The position numbers and the translations under genes are program-made. This document shows positions 26,101 to 36,471 of a stretch of 64,000 bases of DNA, one piece after another; position 1 is the first letter of the stretch; every line of letters starts with the position of its first letter. This DNA comes from Coccinella septempunctata (taxonomy: Eukaryota; Arthropoda; Insecta; Coleoptera; Coccinellidae): positions 53,346,270 to 53,410,269 of the forward strand of contig NC_058189.1 of NCBI RefSeq assembly GCF_907165205.1, written 5' to 3'. The notes beneath the pieces were generated by a model. The model did not search any database. It was not told where the DNA came from and saw only the letters and a program-made list of their open reading frames with translations.

Positions 26101-29100
26101 TGGGGTTGGTTGTTCGAATTGTGATGCTATTTATGTTGGACAAACGTGTCAATATTTCGGATCCAGATTGAGGCAACATCAGTTAGATTGTAAAAGACAA
26201 TCTGAGGCAACCGCACTTTCCCAACATGCTAAGAATGAGGGACATCTTTTTGATTTTGAAAATGCGAAGATTCTAACCAAGGAGACCAATTGGTTCAAGC
26301 GTAGTTTCAAAGAGATGTTGCTTATAAGAAAACACCCCAATTCTGTGAACTCGAGATCTGATATTGGTTCACTCAGTATTGCGTATTCGAATTTGATAAA
26401 GGAAATAAATAAATAGTTTTTCTCGAGTGCATGCATTCCGACCGCGTATGTGCGATGTTCTTGTTTCATTCATATCAATGCGTCCATACCTACCTGTACG
26501 TCACGTTAATTTGAGACCCCGAGATGAACCTGCTTTTTTCGAATGATTTTACGAGTTTGAATTTTTCAGACGATTTTTAATTCATTATTCATAAGGTGAG
26601 TTGGTGGATTTTTCCTCTGATAGTTTTTTGTCATTGTTCTTAGTCTTTGTTGTTCCACTATTGTTGTTCGTAAACTGTAGTTGCATTGTTTTGTTGCTCT
26701 GTTCTTGAATTTAGTTTCTGGATTGTCCTGGTATTTAGATCTATTTTGTTCATACCATTCTTGTAATTTCAGCCTGAAGAAGAGAAGAATTTTTCTCGAA
26801 ACGTTGCTGCGTGAATAAATTGTAAATAAAGTGTTCCTAAGACTGAAAATTGTGTTCTTCAATTTTTTACTTCACCGTTTATTCCGAATTGGCTCAGTTA
26901 GAAAGATACATTCTGTTGAAAACCCTTATGGGGAATGTTATTTTTATTTCTATCTCACAAACGGTTTTATCGAATGAAATGAATTTCGAAATATAGTGTT
27001 ACATTTATTTGATTAATCTTTTTCGGACACAATATACCACACACGTCTTCAAATTTTCTCGTTATGACCATTACGTACAATGCCAACAATTCAAAGAACC
27101 CAACTCTAGAAAATAAGTTGAAGGCTATCGGATGAATATTTGAACGTTTTGTGAAATAAAAGTATTCCTCATATTTTCCCGTATAATGCGCCGTTTTCAA
27201 GTAATTTCAAAAATTTAGTACATACTTTGGATGAATACAATCCTGTTTAAAAGATCATCCACAGATATGTAGTATCTATACTCTATTCACTTTTATATTA
27301 GCAGTCGGTTGACCATGGAAATTTGACACATTTCACTCTGTATAGTACGAAAATGTGGGGTTATGACGCTTGTCAAAGCATTTTTGGGTTTTAAATCAAC
27401 GCTATGTTGCCCGTTCTACGTAAAAGTTTCTGTGTCGAATCTCTTCGGAAAATATGTGACGAACATAATTGAAGTTTATAAAAACTGATTGAAGGCATAC
27501 CAAATCCAGTTATTTGCATGGAAAATACAAGAGATCAGTATAATATCATAATATGCACTAGCTTGAGGAGAGTTAATGTTCGTTAGCTATCTTCTTTGGC
27601 TAAGTTTGAATACGTTACATCAGATGTAGATTTCAAAAATATTAACCCGAAGATAAAATGCATATGTTTCAGTGGTTTGGAATGGGTATCCCCCGAAGGA
27701 ATTAACAGATAAAAACAAGAATGTTAAATTCTTCAAAAAAAATCATCTTGCATCAATATAAGTAAAAGGAATTAAAGGAAGTTTCAATCAAGATGAACTT
27801 CAGCTTTGAACAAAAATTTCACATGAATAAACAATTAGCAGGACAACTGGCGCGTATTTGTGGCTGTTCATTTTAATGCAATGAGATAATAATTAGGTAT
27901 TTATTGGTAACTTAAGACATTTACAATGTATAGGACAAGTCAAATGTAAAATAGAAAAATCAATTTTCGAGAACTTATTCTACGATTATTCAAACATAAA
28001 ATTCTCAAATGCCACCACATTTTTGGGTCTCCCAATAGAAGGAAATTCTTTGTCATCCTCTTCATTCACAATCTTTCTGACTGTGGAAATATTCAGCTGA
28101 AATATAAGTCGTTTAGATTCAGATGAAATATTATATGAATTCTCTTACATTGAATATGTTCGCTACCGTCTGACGTATTGTGGATTTTAGAATATCAGGG
28201 TATAACTATTTGAATGAGCGGACCTGAATTCTAAATAGCACTTCCTGAAACCTGAAACCCTGTCTCTTTTTTCAATCACTTTCGGCATTTTCGTAATAAG
28301 AATTTATATTAATTGTGAAAAGGGCGTTATGACCTTAACGACATTTCATGAGTGCCAACCTTACTCCGTTCTAGTTACAAAAACCATGAAAATTATTTCA
28401 TGGCCAAGGCCAACCGACTGCTAAAATAAATGTGAATGTAGTATAGTATCGCAGATTAAGCTAGATATTCTGAAGGTAGTTTTGTTTTTCCAGGGGTGAC
28501 ACAGCTCATTATGAAAACTTAAAATTGCTATATCTTTTTATCAGGACCGAATCGGAAGAAATGATATAGGAAACAAGTGTTTCTTTTGAGTCAAATCTAC
28601 TGTTAACATTATTTGTATGAGTCAGAGACTCGTCCTGTATATAACATTACATTACAATTTTCAAATTCCAACAAATCGTTCTCATTGTTTAACCCTTCAC
28701 TAATCTTTTCATTTTTCTTCGTTTACCCATATAATATCAACTTTTCAATTTTTATTATTCAGGATAAAATTTATGAGGAACTGAAATCTGTTTTCGGGGA
28801 CGACGATAGAGATCCAACCGCTTCAGATCTTCAAGAATTGAGATACTTGGAACGATGTATCAAGGAGACCTTAAGACTTTATCCCAGTGTTCCCAAAATA
28901 AGCAGAACAGTGGAGGAGGACATTATTTTAGACGGCGGGCTTATTATACCGAAAGATAGCACATTATTAATTATGATTTACGAGATGCACAGGAGGGCTG
29001 ATCTGTATCCAAATCCTGAAAAATTCGATCCTGATAGATTTCTGCCGGAAAATGTGCTACACAAGCATCCCTATGCCTATATACCATTCAGCGCTGGACC

Positions 29101-30757
29101 CAGAAATTGTATAGGTGAGTATAGTCGTACAGAAAAAGTCATAGAAAAAAAAATGATGGAAAAATTACTAATTTTCATGAATGATTTTTTTTAATAACGC
29201 CCAGTTGCAGAAACGTCAAGTATAAACTGCTCCACATGAGTTCAATTTGCAAATTAATTTTAGCCTGTAGGTCTGCAGCGTTTTCAGGGTGGTTAAGAAA
29301 AATCGAGTAAAATAACGAAATTTTATTCCCAGAGAATTCAAGCATTTTAAGACTATCAATACAATGTATGGCCTCCACGGGCATCAATAACAGCTTGACA
29401 TCTTCTTTGCATACTACACACGAGGTTGTTGAACATTTCTTGAGGAATTTGGTTCCATGAACGTGGCAGAAGCTCTCTCAGATCATTTAAGGATACTGGG
29501 GTAGGTTGATGATTATCTAATCTTCTTTGGAGCATATCCCATGCATGTTTTATGCAATTCAAATCTGGTAAGTGCAGAGGTATTGGTAAATGTGGAATAC
29601 CAAGCTCCTCGCGCGCATTCTCAACTATGGCTGCACGGTGCGGTCTAGCGTTATCGTCTAGAAATTGAAAAGTTTCACCAATAGCAGCGTGGAAATTTGG
29701 CACAACATTATCAATGACATGCTCCCATAGACGTAACCCCATGGGTTTAGTCTATGCATGCTCCCTATAGTGTAAGGCGGTCATATTCCCAGGACAAATG
29801 TGTAGATCTGTGCGCCCGTTGAAACATATCCCGGCCCATACCATAGCACTACCCCCTCGTAATGGATGGACTTCTTGGACATAGCGACGATTACGGGGTA
29901 TGCGTGGGATTGTCCATACCCTTATTCTTCGAGAATTCGAAAATCGTCCATATCTGGTTTGATCAGTGAAAAGGACACTACGCCATTGATCGTTCCAACT
30001 GATATGTTGCCTTGCCCATTCCAGTCTTTGACGCTTATGGTCACGTGTTAATGGAACTCCTCTTAATGGACGTCTAGAACCTAGATTCACCTCTCTCAAA
30101 AGTCGTCTGATGGTTTCGATGGAAACTTGGACCCCATCTGCATTTTGAAGAGTATTCCGTAGCATTCTACACGTAGATGTAGGGTTTCTTGGCGCCGAAA
30201 CGTTGATGAAACGATCCTGAGCAGGTGTTGTTTTTCGTCGCCAACCAGCGTTTGTTAATTTACGTCTTTGCATTTTCAGAAAACTCGTTTCAAATCGAAG
30301 CCGTTGTTAAACTGACTTCATTTCAAAATAAGAACATTCATGAAGCATATCCAAAGAACCAAACTTCAGAAAAAAGGCGATCAGATTGACGAAATGTCTC
30401 ATACTGATTTTTATTGGATCGATTCAAGTTGTTATTGAGTTTTAAATGATTTTACAGCGATTTTCTCGAAGATAACATACTTTTAAAAACGGTTGAATAC
30501 GATATCCATAACTCTTGTGGAGCAGTTTAATTTCAATCCTCCATTAGAAGGGGAATTTACACCTTCCAATTTCTACATGTTTTCACGTTTTAGGTCAGAA
30601 ATTCGCAATGATGGAAATGAAAAGCTTCTTAACAGCTATTCTGCGAAATTATATTCTGGAACCAATTGATACACCGGAAACGATACAATGTATATCTGAT
30701 TTGGTGCTGAGAACAAAGTATCCGATTAAAGTGAGATTCATTCGCAGAACAAACTAA
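14108..30757 (+). CDS. Cytochrome P450, CYP4 family, 8 exons
   Basis: The exons are 14108-14270, 14757-14872, 17077-17167, 17234-17416, 19295-19671, 21014-21082, 28763-29114 and 30594-30757. Phases agree at every junction and give 504 aa, the usual CYP4 size. The product is a haem-thiolate monooxygenase anchored in the ER membrane by an N-terminal hydrophobic helix (residues about 1-20) followed by LPTRKGYPLIGN. Visible motifs are WHTRRKMLTPAFHF (helix C), the CYP4-type FVFEGHDTTA on helix I (about 307-316), KETLR (ExxR, about 367-371), PEKFDPDRF and the haem loop PFSAGPRNCIG with the ligand Cys near 449. Insect CYP4 enzymes commonly oxidise fatty acids, hydrocarbons or xenobiotics; the substrate here is unknown. 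No stop or frameshift is seen, so it looks functional despite introns filled with transposons. A LINE lies 86 bp after the stop codon, and I see no AATAAA in those 86 bases. Confidence 0.95.
15027..16096 (+). mobile_element. CAGTCGG-family element, copy 3, in CYP4 intron 2
   Basis: The ends are TACTCCGTTCACATTTATTT and the complement ending GAATGGAGTATAG. It is shorter than its relatives because the region between the MPKV start and the splice-acceptor-like TTATATTTCAG is replaced by an AAT microsatellite (15188-15216). The exon-like frame (NISTIRKIVNEEDDKEFPSI) is intact and ends at the same stop codon. Confidence 0.7.
15188..15216. repeat. (TAA)n microsatellite
   Basis: About nine to ten perfect TAA units lie inside the CAGTCGG-family copy 3, exactly where the other copies carry about 160 bp of unique internal sequence. 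Confidence 0.9.
16195..16850. mobile_element. Partial GGGTGAGTC-family palindromic MITE in CYP4 intron 2
   Basis: It matches the right three-quarters of 409-1440, including CATTTTTTTCGATTCGGCCC and ACGAGAAAATATGAAGAATAC. It ends GACCGACCCTGTG. The outer left arm is missing, so it is a remnant. Confidence 0.65.
17602..17666. repeat. Miniature TACAGGGTG-ended repeat in CYP4 intron 4
   Basis: About 65 bp begin TACAGGGTGTTCTATAG and end GCGAATCACCCTGTA. Only the terminal 8-10 bp are inverted. It is probably the collapsed remnant of a MITE of the TACAGGGTG type. Confidence 0.5.
17751..19230. mobile_element. Unclassified TIR element with CTCGAG/TCAGATT repeats, copy 1
   Basis: The ends are ATAGTTGGGGAG... 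and ...CTCCAACTAT. The inner blocks GGGATTTACTCGAGC (17781) and GCTCGAGTAAATCCC (19194) are also inverted. Inside, the motif CTCGAGYRYGTCAGATT or its complement recurs (about 17926, 18197, 19054 and 19182), with shorter TCAGATT/AATCTGACA units at about a further eight places. The centre folds back (about 18340-18460 against 18680-18800). There is no coding frame. A second copy, split by a MITE, is at 41250-43549. It lies in CYP4 intron 4. Superfamily unknown. Confidence 0.65.
20120..20914. mobile_element. Non-autonomous TIR element in CYP4 intron 5
   Basis: The imperfect terminal inverted repeats are about 45 bp: ACAGGGTGTTTTCAAAGGTG at the left and CACCTTCAAATACACCCTG at the right. There is no transposase. 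The short plus frame at 20389-20613 has no recognisable motif and is probably chance. Confidence 0.6.
21898..23403 (+). mobile_element. Tc1-like transposon, copy 3 (broken)
   Basis: TA flanks both ends (21896-21897 and 23404-23405), with ends CACTGCGCAAAAAACTTAAC and TTTTTTTGCGCAGTG. The transposase frame from 22174 is disrupted by a stop near 22249 (GGACTTAGAC), an insertion of about 15-20 bp near 22755, and deletions near 22935 and 23045. The last one removes part of the region after the catalytic glutamate. It is inserted 28 bp inside the outer MITE. Confidence 0.93.
23530..23566 (-). ncRNA. Hammerhead-like core, left Penelope arm (tentative)
   Basis: On the minus strand, CTGAAGA is followed by a short GAGAA/TTCTC stem and then CGAAACGTTG. 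This is the order CUGANGA, stem II, GAAA expected of hammerhead ribozyme cores reported in Penelope-like elements. One unpaired base precedes stem II, and stems I and III are not clear. Self-cleavage is therefore doubtful. Confidence 0.35.
23924..25174 (-). pseudogene. Penelope-like RT plus GIY-YIG, 5'-truncated (left)
   Basis: An open frame of about 410 codons encodes the C-terminal part of a Penelope-like polyprotein. Reverse-transcriptase blocks are SVDVKSLFTNIP, GTAMGNPASPILAELVMNHL and the active-site FVYVDDIIM. They are followed by a linker and a GIY-YIG endonuclease core (GLVYGVGCSNCDAIYVGQT). The frame opens in the central spacer with a few junction-derived residues (MIMMIPDDYVLI), so the methionine is not the native start. 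The N-terminal half of the RT is missing, so the product should be inactive although the frame is uninterrupted. Confidence 0.88.
25205..26416 (+). pseudogene. Penelope-like RT plus GIY-YIG, 5'-truncated (right)
   Basis: This is the mirror copy of the left frame. The protein is identical from DVKSLFTNIP through the GIY-YIG domain to the terminal KEINK. It carries the same domains: RT palm with YVDD, then an endonuclease with the paired CSNC and H residues of the GIY-YIG type found in Penelope-like elements. It begins directly in the palm, so it is a 5' truncation. The uninterrupted frame and identity to the mirror copy indicate a very recent insertion or a sequencing/assembly palindrome. Confidence 0.88.
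26774..26810 (+). ncRNA. Hammerhead-like core, right Penelope arm (tentative)
   Basis: This is the mirror image of 23530-23566: CTGAAGA, stem GAGAA/TTCTC, then CGAAACG, in the 3' untranslated part about 360 bp after the stop codon. A similar arrangement with a different stem sits in the palindrome at 38945-39171. The assignment rests on the motif order only. Confidence 0.35.
27277..28446 (-). mobile_element. CAGTCGG-family element, copy 4 (inverted)
   Basis: This is a reverse-complement copy of 3323-4500, running from TATACTCTATTCACTTTTAT to AAATGTGAATGTAGTATAG. The exon-like segment lies on the minus strand at about 27985-28100. It carries a short CCTGAAA duplication near 28250. It is nested in the outer MITE in CYP4 intron 6. 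Confidence 0.7.
29211..30530 (-). mobile_element. Second Tc1-like family, decayed, in CYP4 intron 7
   Basis: Imperfect inverted ends share AAACTGCTCCACA (left about 29223, right complement about 30517). The element surrounds a broken Tc1-like transposase and lies between CYP4 exons 7 and 8. It is unrelated to the five-copy Tc1 family by its ends. The exact termini are uncertain. Confidence 0.65.
29356..30273 (-). pseudogene. Tc1-like transposase remnant (second family)
   Basis: Two minus-strand frames (29752-30273 and 29356-29742) together cover most of a Tc1-like transposase: a second HTH region (VSIETIRRLLREV), the first catalytic region VLFTDQTRY, FLDDNARPHRA and a degenerate third block PDLNCIKHAW. 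The protein is dead as it stands. The frame is broken near 29745, the third catalytic glutamate position reads lysine, and the first HTH is not present in frame. Confidence 0.8.
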
Positions 30758-30845
30758 CTTATGTGGGTACATGGGTACTTTTTATTTGAGAAAACTCCAG
30801 ATAGCTATAATAGCTGCTGAGTAAAGTTTCTTTTATATCATTGAG

Positions 30846-30864
30846 TCTTCTTCTTCTTCTTCTT
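30846..30864. repeat. (CTT)n, tail of the LINE
   Basis: This perfect trinucleotide run marks the 3' terminus of the minus-strand LINE, next to the target-site duplication. Simple-repeat tails of this kind are usual for I-type elements. Confidence 0.8.
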
Positions 30865-31069
30865 TTATTGTGCTTGGCAGCGGGGCCATCTACACATTGA
30901 ACACTTCAATCTTCAAGGTGCTTAATATTTTAATATAATTTCAAAAGGTATAAAGACTTTTATTTATTATAGAGGTAAGTTTCAGCTTCGGGTGAGGAGG
31001 GGTGACACATAAGACATCACTTGGGAAACTGAAAGGATACATAGTGTTAGCTTCACGGAAATACACATA

Positions 31070-34000
31070 TCACAGCTTATATCCACAAGAATTCAAAAAA
31101 CCGAAGAGTGATTTGTATACCAACAGATTTTCAGAGAATATCAAATCTTGGATGTTAAGAGGAAAAGGCATATTAGCGCATACTTTAGAAAGGTCGTCAT
31201 ATAGTTCCCTGCATTCATGATCTTTGAGAGAACATGAAAAGAAAATGTGCTGCAAATCTCCTCTCTCTCCACATTCACAAAGGTCACTGTCTTTGACCTG
31301 GATCTTAGCTAAGTGGGCAGGTGAACAGCAATGGTTTGCCCTGAGTCTATTCATTGTTGTCAGATTGCCTCTAGGAAGATCAATTGAGTGGAACCATGGT
31401 TTTTTATGGAAGTGGGTCATGTTAATCATGGTAGAATAGAGATGACCCCTAAGGAGCGAAGATCGTTTCCATTCCGACCTCCACTTCTCCCATATGTTTC
31501 GTTTAAATCAGGGCCAATGTTCTCTTATGTCTCCTTTGATAGGAAGAGGACTAGGGAGTTTGCTACCTTCCTTAGCCAAACGGTCTGCATGATCATTGCC
31601 TGAAATATTTGTATGGCTGGGAACCCAGACAAATTCAATAGTACGGTTGGACTGAGAGAGGGTAGAAAGTCGGTTTCGGATTGAAAGGGTTATAGTATCA
31701 TTATTGGAGTGGGGGGAGCCAGTTTTTTATCTTTTCAAGGGCGGACTTGGAGTCTGAAATGATGATAGTATTATTGTTGGACGTTTCTTCAACTATAGAC
31801 AAAGCTTTATCGATCGCAAGAAGTTCAGCGGATGAGATGGAGAAGTACGAGGGGACGCGCCCACTGTATGAGATACCCTCTGAGCTGAAAACACCTATAC
31901 CTACCTGGTCCCGAAATTTTGAGGCATCTGTGAATAGCCGGGAGTGATGGGGAAACCTCTCTTCGCATCTCTCAACAAACAAATATGAGTTGTCCAAGTC
32001 CTCTTTCCGAAGGTTTAAGGAGCAATAGTCGACATCAAGGTAGTGGACGGACAAAGGAAACTGAAAACAAGGAAGACGGCAAGAGGAGAAGAAACAATCT
32101 GTCTCAGGTAGCAAATTGAGAGCCTCTAATAAAGGTGGTGCAGATCGACCACCCCATGCATGGCGCCAAGATGACAGCAGTGACATCTTTTGAAGGAGGG
32201 GATTAGGTGATATTCTAGCTACCCTAGAAACAAATTTGGCAGCCAACCAGATACGACGGTGGGAAAGAGGAAGTTGTTTACTCTCAGCAAGAAGGACATT
32301 TATAGGGGTGGACTTCATGTATCCCAAAGCCACCCGGATGGCAGAAAACTGGACCCTATCAAGTCGAGACAGAATGGGCTTGGTACATCTTCCCAAGAAA
32401 ATAGACCCATAGTCAAGAAAGGGAAGAACTATGGCTTTGTAGATAGTTAACATGGTTTGAGGGTGTGAACCCCACCATGTACGACATAGGGCTTTCATGA
32501 CGTTAATGTTTCGGTTGGCTTTCGAACACATGTTTTCGATATGAAGGGACCAGTTCATATTGACATGTAAGGTTACCCCAAGGTATTTGGTGGAGGTTTT
32601 CCAGGGGATTGTACTAGAAGAAAGTTGAAGCGTACGGAGATTGACCAAAGTTTTTCTCTTGTGGAAGCACATAGCAGCAGACTTCTCTGCCGATACAGTG
32701 AGTCCCCTACTCTGAGTCCATTGCTCAATCAATGCCAGTGCCTGGGTCATTCTTTCAAAGGCGTCTTTAAAGGATTTTCCAGACGATATTATTGTGGTAT
32801 CATCCGCATATTGGATTACCTCAATGCCTGGGACGTTCAAAAAGGAGGACAGTCCTTTAACGAAAAAATTAAAGAGATTGCAGCTATCAGGGGAACCCTG
32901 GGCTAGGCCTAGAAAAGATGTTTTTGGGCCAATAAGTTTGTTAAAACAAGGGTCTACCAAGAAAACCTTCCTTCCCACGGTTAGTTTTTGCAGGACATTG
33001 ATTAGCTGGACAGGAATTCCTTCTTTCAGTAAAATAGATTGTAAGATATCAAATCTTACAGAGTCATACGCCTGTTTGATATCCAGAAAAACAACTACGG
33101 AAAATTCATCCCTAACAAATGCTGTGTAAACGGAGGTCGTTAAGGCAGCCAGAGCATCATTGACAGATTTGCCCTTTCGGAAGCCATATTGGGGCTCAGT
33201 TGTGGGGGTGTTCAGCTCGTAAATTCTCTCCAATCTTGCTGCTATAAGGGATGCAAAGATTTTCAGTAGACAGGAGGTGAGAGCTATGGGCCGATAGCTA
33301 TTAGGGTCATGAGGGGGCTTTCCAGGTTTGCAGATAGGTACTACAACTGTTTCCGTAAGAGATGAGGGAATGTCAGGATTTGAGAGCAATCCGTTGAATA
33401 TCCGTAGGATTATATAATAGTTTTAGCTTGGATGGGTAGATGTTTGAGCATAGAATACGTTATGCCATCCTTACCTGGAGCGGAGTCTTTTTTACTGAAC
33501 ATTACTTTTGACAGTTCACACAGAGAGAAGGGAAGTAGTGAGATCGAAGATCCACGGGATAGATTACTAGTGCCCAGAGGGCCACTATCAGCATCGTGGA
33601 TAACTAGCTGAGGGGAAGGACAGATTCTCGAGAGGATTTCTCTGCCGCAAGATGGAGGGGCACGCGTTTGGGAGCATGGGGAGATGCCGGAACGAAACCT
33701 TCTGACATTTTTCCAAAGATTTTTGCTGTCCTTTATACTTAGGTTTTCACAGAAATCTCTGAAGGAGGACTTTTTCTTTTCTCTGATTTTTCTTTTGGCA
33801 ATGGCTTGCATTTTCTTGGCATTTAGATAGTTTGAATTTGTAGGGTTCAGGCGGAAGTTCCTGTAGGCCTCTGACCTATTTTTCATATGGTTAATAAGCT
33901 CCGCATCCCACCACGGAACCCGATATCTGGAGTGACCCTCACGACACCTTTTAACAGGGAAAGAGCGATCAGCTGAAGAAATAATGATCTTCTGGACATC

Positions 34001-34813
34001 ATCAAGTCGCTGAATATCTCGACATTCAACCTCCCGAGCGATCAATTCCTGGAACAGCATCCAATTGGCCTCCTTAAGGTTATATCTAGAAGTTGTAAAA
34101 TAATTCTGGGAAAATTCAGTTAATTTGAGATTCGCAATCCTGGTCATCGTTGGCCAGTGGTCGCTGCTACCCGGATCCGGAAGGACCTCCCAGAAGGAGT
34201 CAACTCCAATACCCGGGGAACAGAGAGTAACATCTGGTGCGCTCGGTTTATCCGGGGTTTTAATCCTAGTAGGAGAGCAATCATTGAGGAGGCAAAGATC
34301 ACTGGTGGATAAAAATTGATCAAGAATGTTACCATTTCTATTTTTGGAGTGAGAACCCCAAAGGGGATGCTGAGCATTAATGTCTCCACTAATAAGATAT
34401 GGGGAGGGGAGATTAGAGGTTAAATTAACCCAAAATTTCATGGGAAGTACGCGGTCTGGAGGGCAATAGATATGCACAATCGTTAGCTGGTCCACTTTAA
34501 ATCCATGAATATCAACTCCATCTGGGAGAGGCATGTTAAGACTAACCTCAGCAAAACTCAGACTTCTGCAAACAAGTGAGGCGATACCGCCCCCCAAAAT
34601 AGATCTATCTTGTCTAAGTATACTATAGCCAGACAGCTTGAAGAAGTGGGAGCTGCTCAACCAGGTTTCGGAAAGGAGGATGATGTTAGGATGGTATTCC
34701 TCTATTTGATATTTCAAATTGTCAATGTTGGAAGATATGGATCTAATATTCCACTGAAGTATTCTTAACATTAGGGATAGAGTATATGAGGAGTAGGAGT
34801 TTAAAATGGACAT
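31070..34813 (-). pseudogene. LINE ORF2: AP endonuclease, RT, RNase H (few lesions)
   Basis: Domains appear in order from the 5' side. The endonuclease (about 34770-34130) has LLSETWL, SGDINAQHPLWG and SSDHWP. The reverse transcriptase (about 33350-32500) has SYRPIALTS, DIKQAYDSV, LAQGSPDSCNLFNFF and YADDTTIIS. RNase H (about 31950-31570) has FTDASK, AELLAIDKAL, ISDSKSALE and, after a frame change, SHTNISGNDHADRLA. A C-terminal CxC...H...C motif (CECGERGDLQHIFFSC) is near 31260. The frame shifts near 33400, near 31700 and again before 31429, so no full protein can be made as read. All catalytic residues named above are present. The low number of lesions points to a fairly young insertion. Confidence 0.88.
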
Positions 34814-34836
34814 ATAGAGGAATATTCAATTGATAT

Positions 34837-36471
34837 TTATTTGTTAGGAATGTTGGACTGAACATTGTTATTAGCTTTATTGTTGTTGTGGGTAGAAGAG
34901 TTGAATGAGAATTCTGGGGCTGATTGATTTTCTATGAAATTCATTAGGCTCTTAACAAACTCATGGTTTTTTAATACTCGCTGAGAAATTAGTTTGAACA
35001 AATCGTCATCAGAAATAGAATTAGAAGCTGGGTTGAGTGAAGGGTTTGATTTATGGAAGGAGTTCGGCGTAGTGACTGGGGATAGTGGGAGTGACAAGTG
35101 AATAAGCTGGTCATTATGTGCTTCCCTGTTATAACCTGGGGATTGCGGTATTTTTCTTTTCTTAACAAGAGTCGCATAAGAAGTATTTCTAGATTGATGT
35201 GATTGCAGGAGGGACCTTCTGTTCTGAACTGAAATGAGGGATGCCTCTTGAGGAGAGTTATTTCTAAGTGTTCGAGGTACTAGCGATGGGAAAGAATTAG
35301 GTTGGGAGACTGGATTAACTGCTTCGTTTTCAGATGAAATATCTGCATTATAGGATTTTGGGACCAGTTTCACAGCTTCAAAGTACGAAATGTTCTCCAA
35401 TGCTATGAGATTGTTGATTTGTTTTTGCCTAGCAAATTCAGGGCATTTCCTATCGGTAGAAGCATGGTTACCAGAGCAAAACAGGCATTTAGGGTTATTA
35501 TTATTTGGGCAATCTGATTCTTCATGTTTTTCGCCACAATTTCGACATCTTTTTGATTCGGCTGGGGAATTGCAGTTTGTCTTAGTGTGTCCATATCTCA
35601 GGCAATTGTAGCACTGGATAACTGGACCAACATATAGAGAAACATTTCTTAGAACACCAAAAATACCTATTTTATCTGGCAAGTTTTTCCCGTGGAAGGT
35701 GAGTACCCACGAATTTGAGGGAACATAAGCGGTAGTTCCATCCTTAAAACCCTTCTTTTCAACAGACGAGCACCAATAATTTTTATTCTGGAGTTGGCGT
35801 GGGACAAAATATCTTCCTCAGTGATACTAGATCCCACATCTTTGATGACACCTCTGCTAGAGACCATTCGGGATGGAATGAAAACATCGGCGATATCAGG
35901 GTCATCAATGAAAGGATTTTCAGATAGGAATTTATTAGCATTTAGGGGAGTAGAGAACTCCACGGAGATTCTCTTCTTTCCTTTCTTCTTAACATCTTTG
36001 ACACCAGGCACCTTGAGTCTGTCGAGTTCCTTACCAAAGTTCATTGGATGCATGTTGCCAATGTTAGCGTCTGATTTAGATTCAACTATAACTAAAAAAA
36101 GGCCAGAATCTGACATAGAGTAAGTGTGGACTATTTTTTTTTTATGGGGTGGACGAGAATTCTCAGATAACTGAGATAACAAGGAAGAAACTGATTGAGA
36201 TGCCTTTGTTGCCTCCAGGAATAGTTCTTAATTCATCATCCTGGAATATACTTCTAATACTATTGATCTCCCTAGAGAGCAATGAAATGTCTGCCAGAGA
36301 AAAATGAGATGAGGAGTCTTCGGTAACATCAACTAGCAATGATTTAAAAGTTTTCTGCGATTTTGCTGATAGGTGATTAAGAACCTGTGGAGAGAGCGGG
36401 GTTTGAGGACGAGAAATTAAGGGAGAATTACCCTCTGGGGGATCCTGGGGACCCCCCGACGACCAATCCAT
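34837..36471 (-). pseudogene. LINE ORF1: gag-like protein with three CCHC knuckles
   Basis: The frame begins MDWSSGGPQDPPEGN at 36471. It runs through an RRM/PRE-C2HC-like middle region, then a cluster of CCHC zinc knuckles (CYNCLRYGHTKTNC, CRNCGEKHEESDC and CLFCSGNHASTDRKC, about 35600-35440), and a Ser/Asn/Pro-rich tail ending at 34837. Two frame changes, near 36190 and near 35740, interrupt it. ORF1 proteins of this kind bind the element RNA. It precedes ORF2 by about 20 bp. Confidence 0.82.

Larger units (their letters stand above)
23450..26859. mobile_element. Penelope-like element, head-to-head inverted pair
   Basis: Two 1685-bp arms (23476-25160 and 25180-26864) are inverted copies separated by 19 bp. 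Their encoded proteins are identical over the shared length. The pair as a whole, not each half, is flanked by the same 12-mer CAATTTTTTACT (23438-23449 and 26860-26871). Deleting the insert and one 12-mer restores the continuity of the surrounding MITE. Each half is truncated at its 5' end inside the reverse transcriptase, so the truncated ends meet at the centre. Such inverted partial pairs are known for Penelope-like elements. Confidence 0.9.
21870..28637. mobile_element. Outer GGGTGAGTC-family MITE containing three nested insertions
   Basis: The shell begins CAGGGTGAGTCTTTGACTCG (TA at 21868-21869) and ends GACTCGTCCTG (TA at 28638-28639). Removing the insertions at 21898-23403 (Tc1-like), 23450-26859 (Penelope-like pair) and 27277-28446 (CAGTCGG family) leaves segments that run colinear with 409-1440. 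The whole nest lies in intron 6 of the CYP4 gene and accounts for 6.8 kb of that intron. Confidence 0.8.

Noticed and set aside
23478..26862. Small mirror-image frames (96-98 codons) at both ends of the Penelope pair
   Set aside because: They lie in the untranslated 3' parts or antisense to the RT frame and are identical only because the arms are inverted copies.
31224..36123. Plus-strand frames across the LINE
   Set aside because: They are antisense shadows of ORF1/ORF2, with no similarity pattern of their own.
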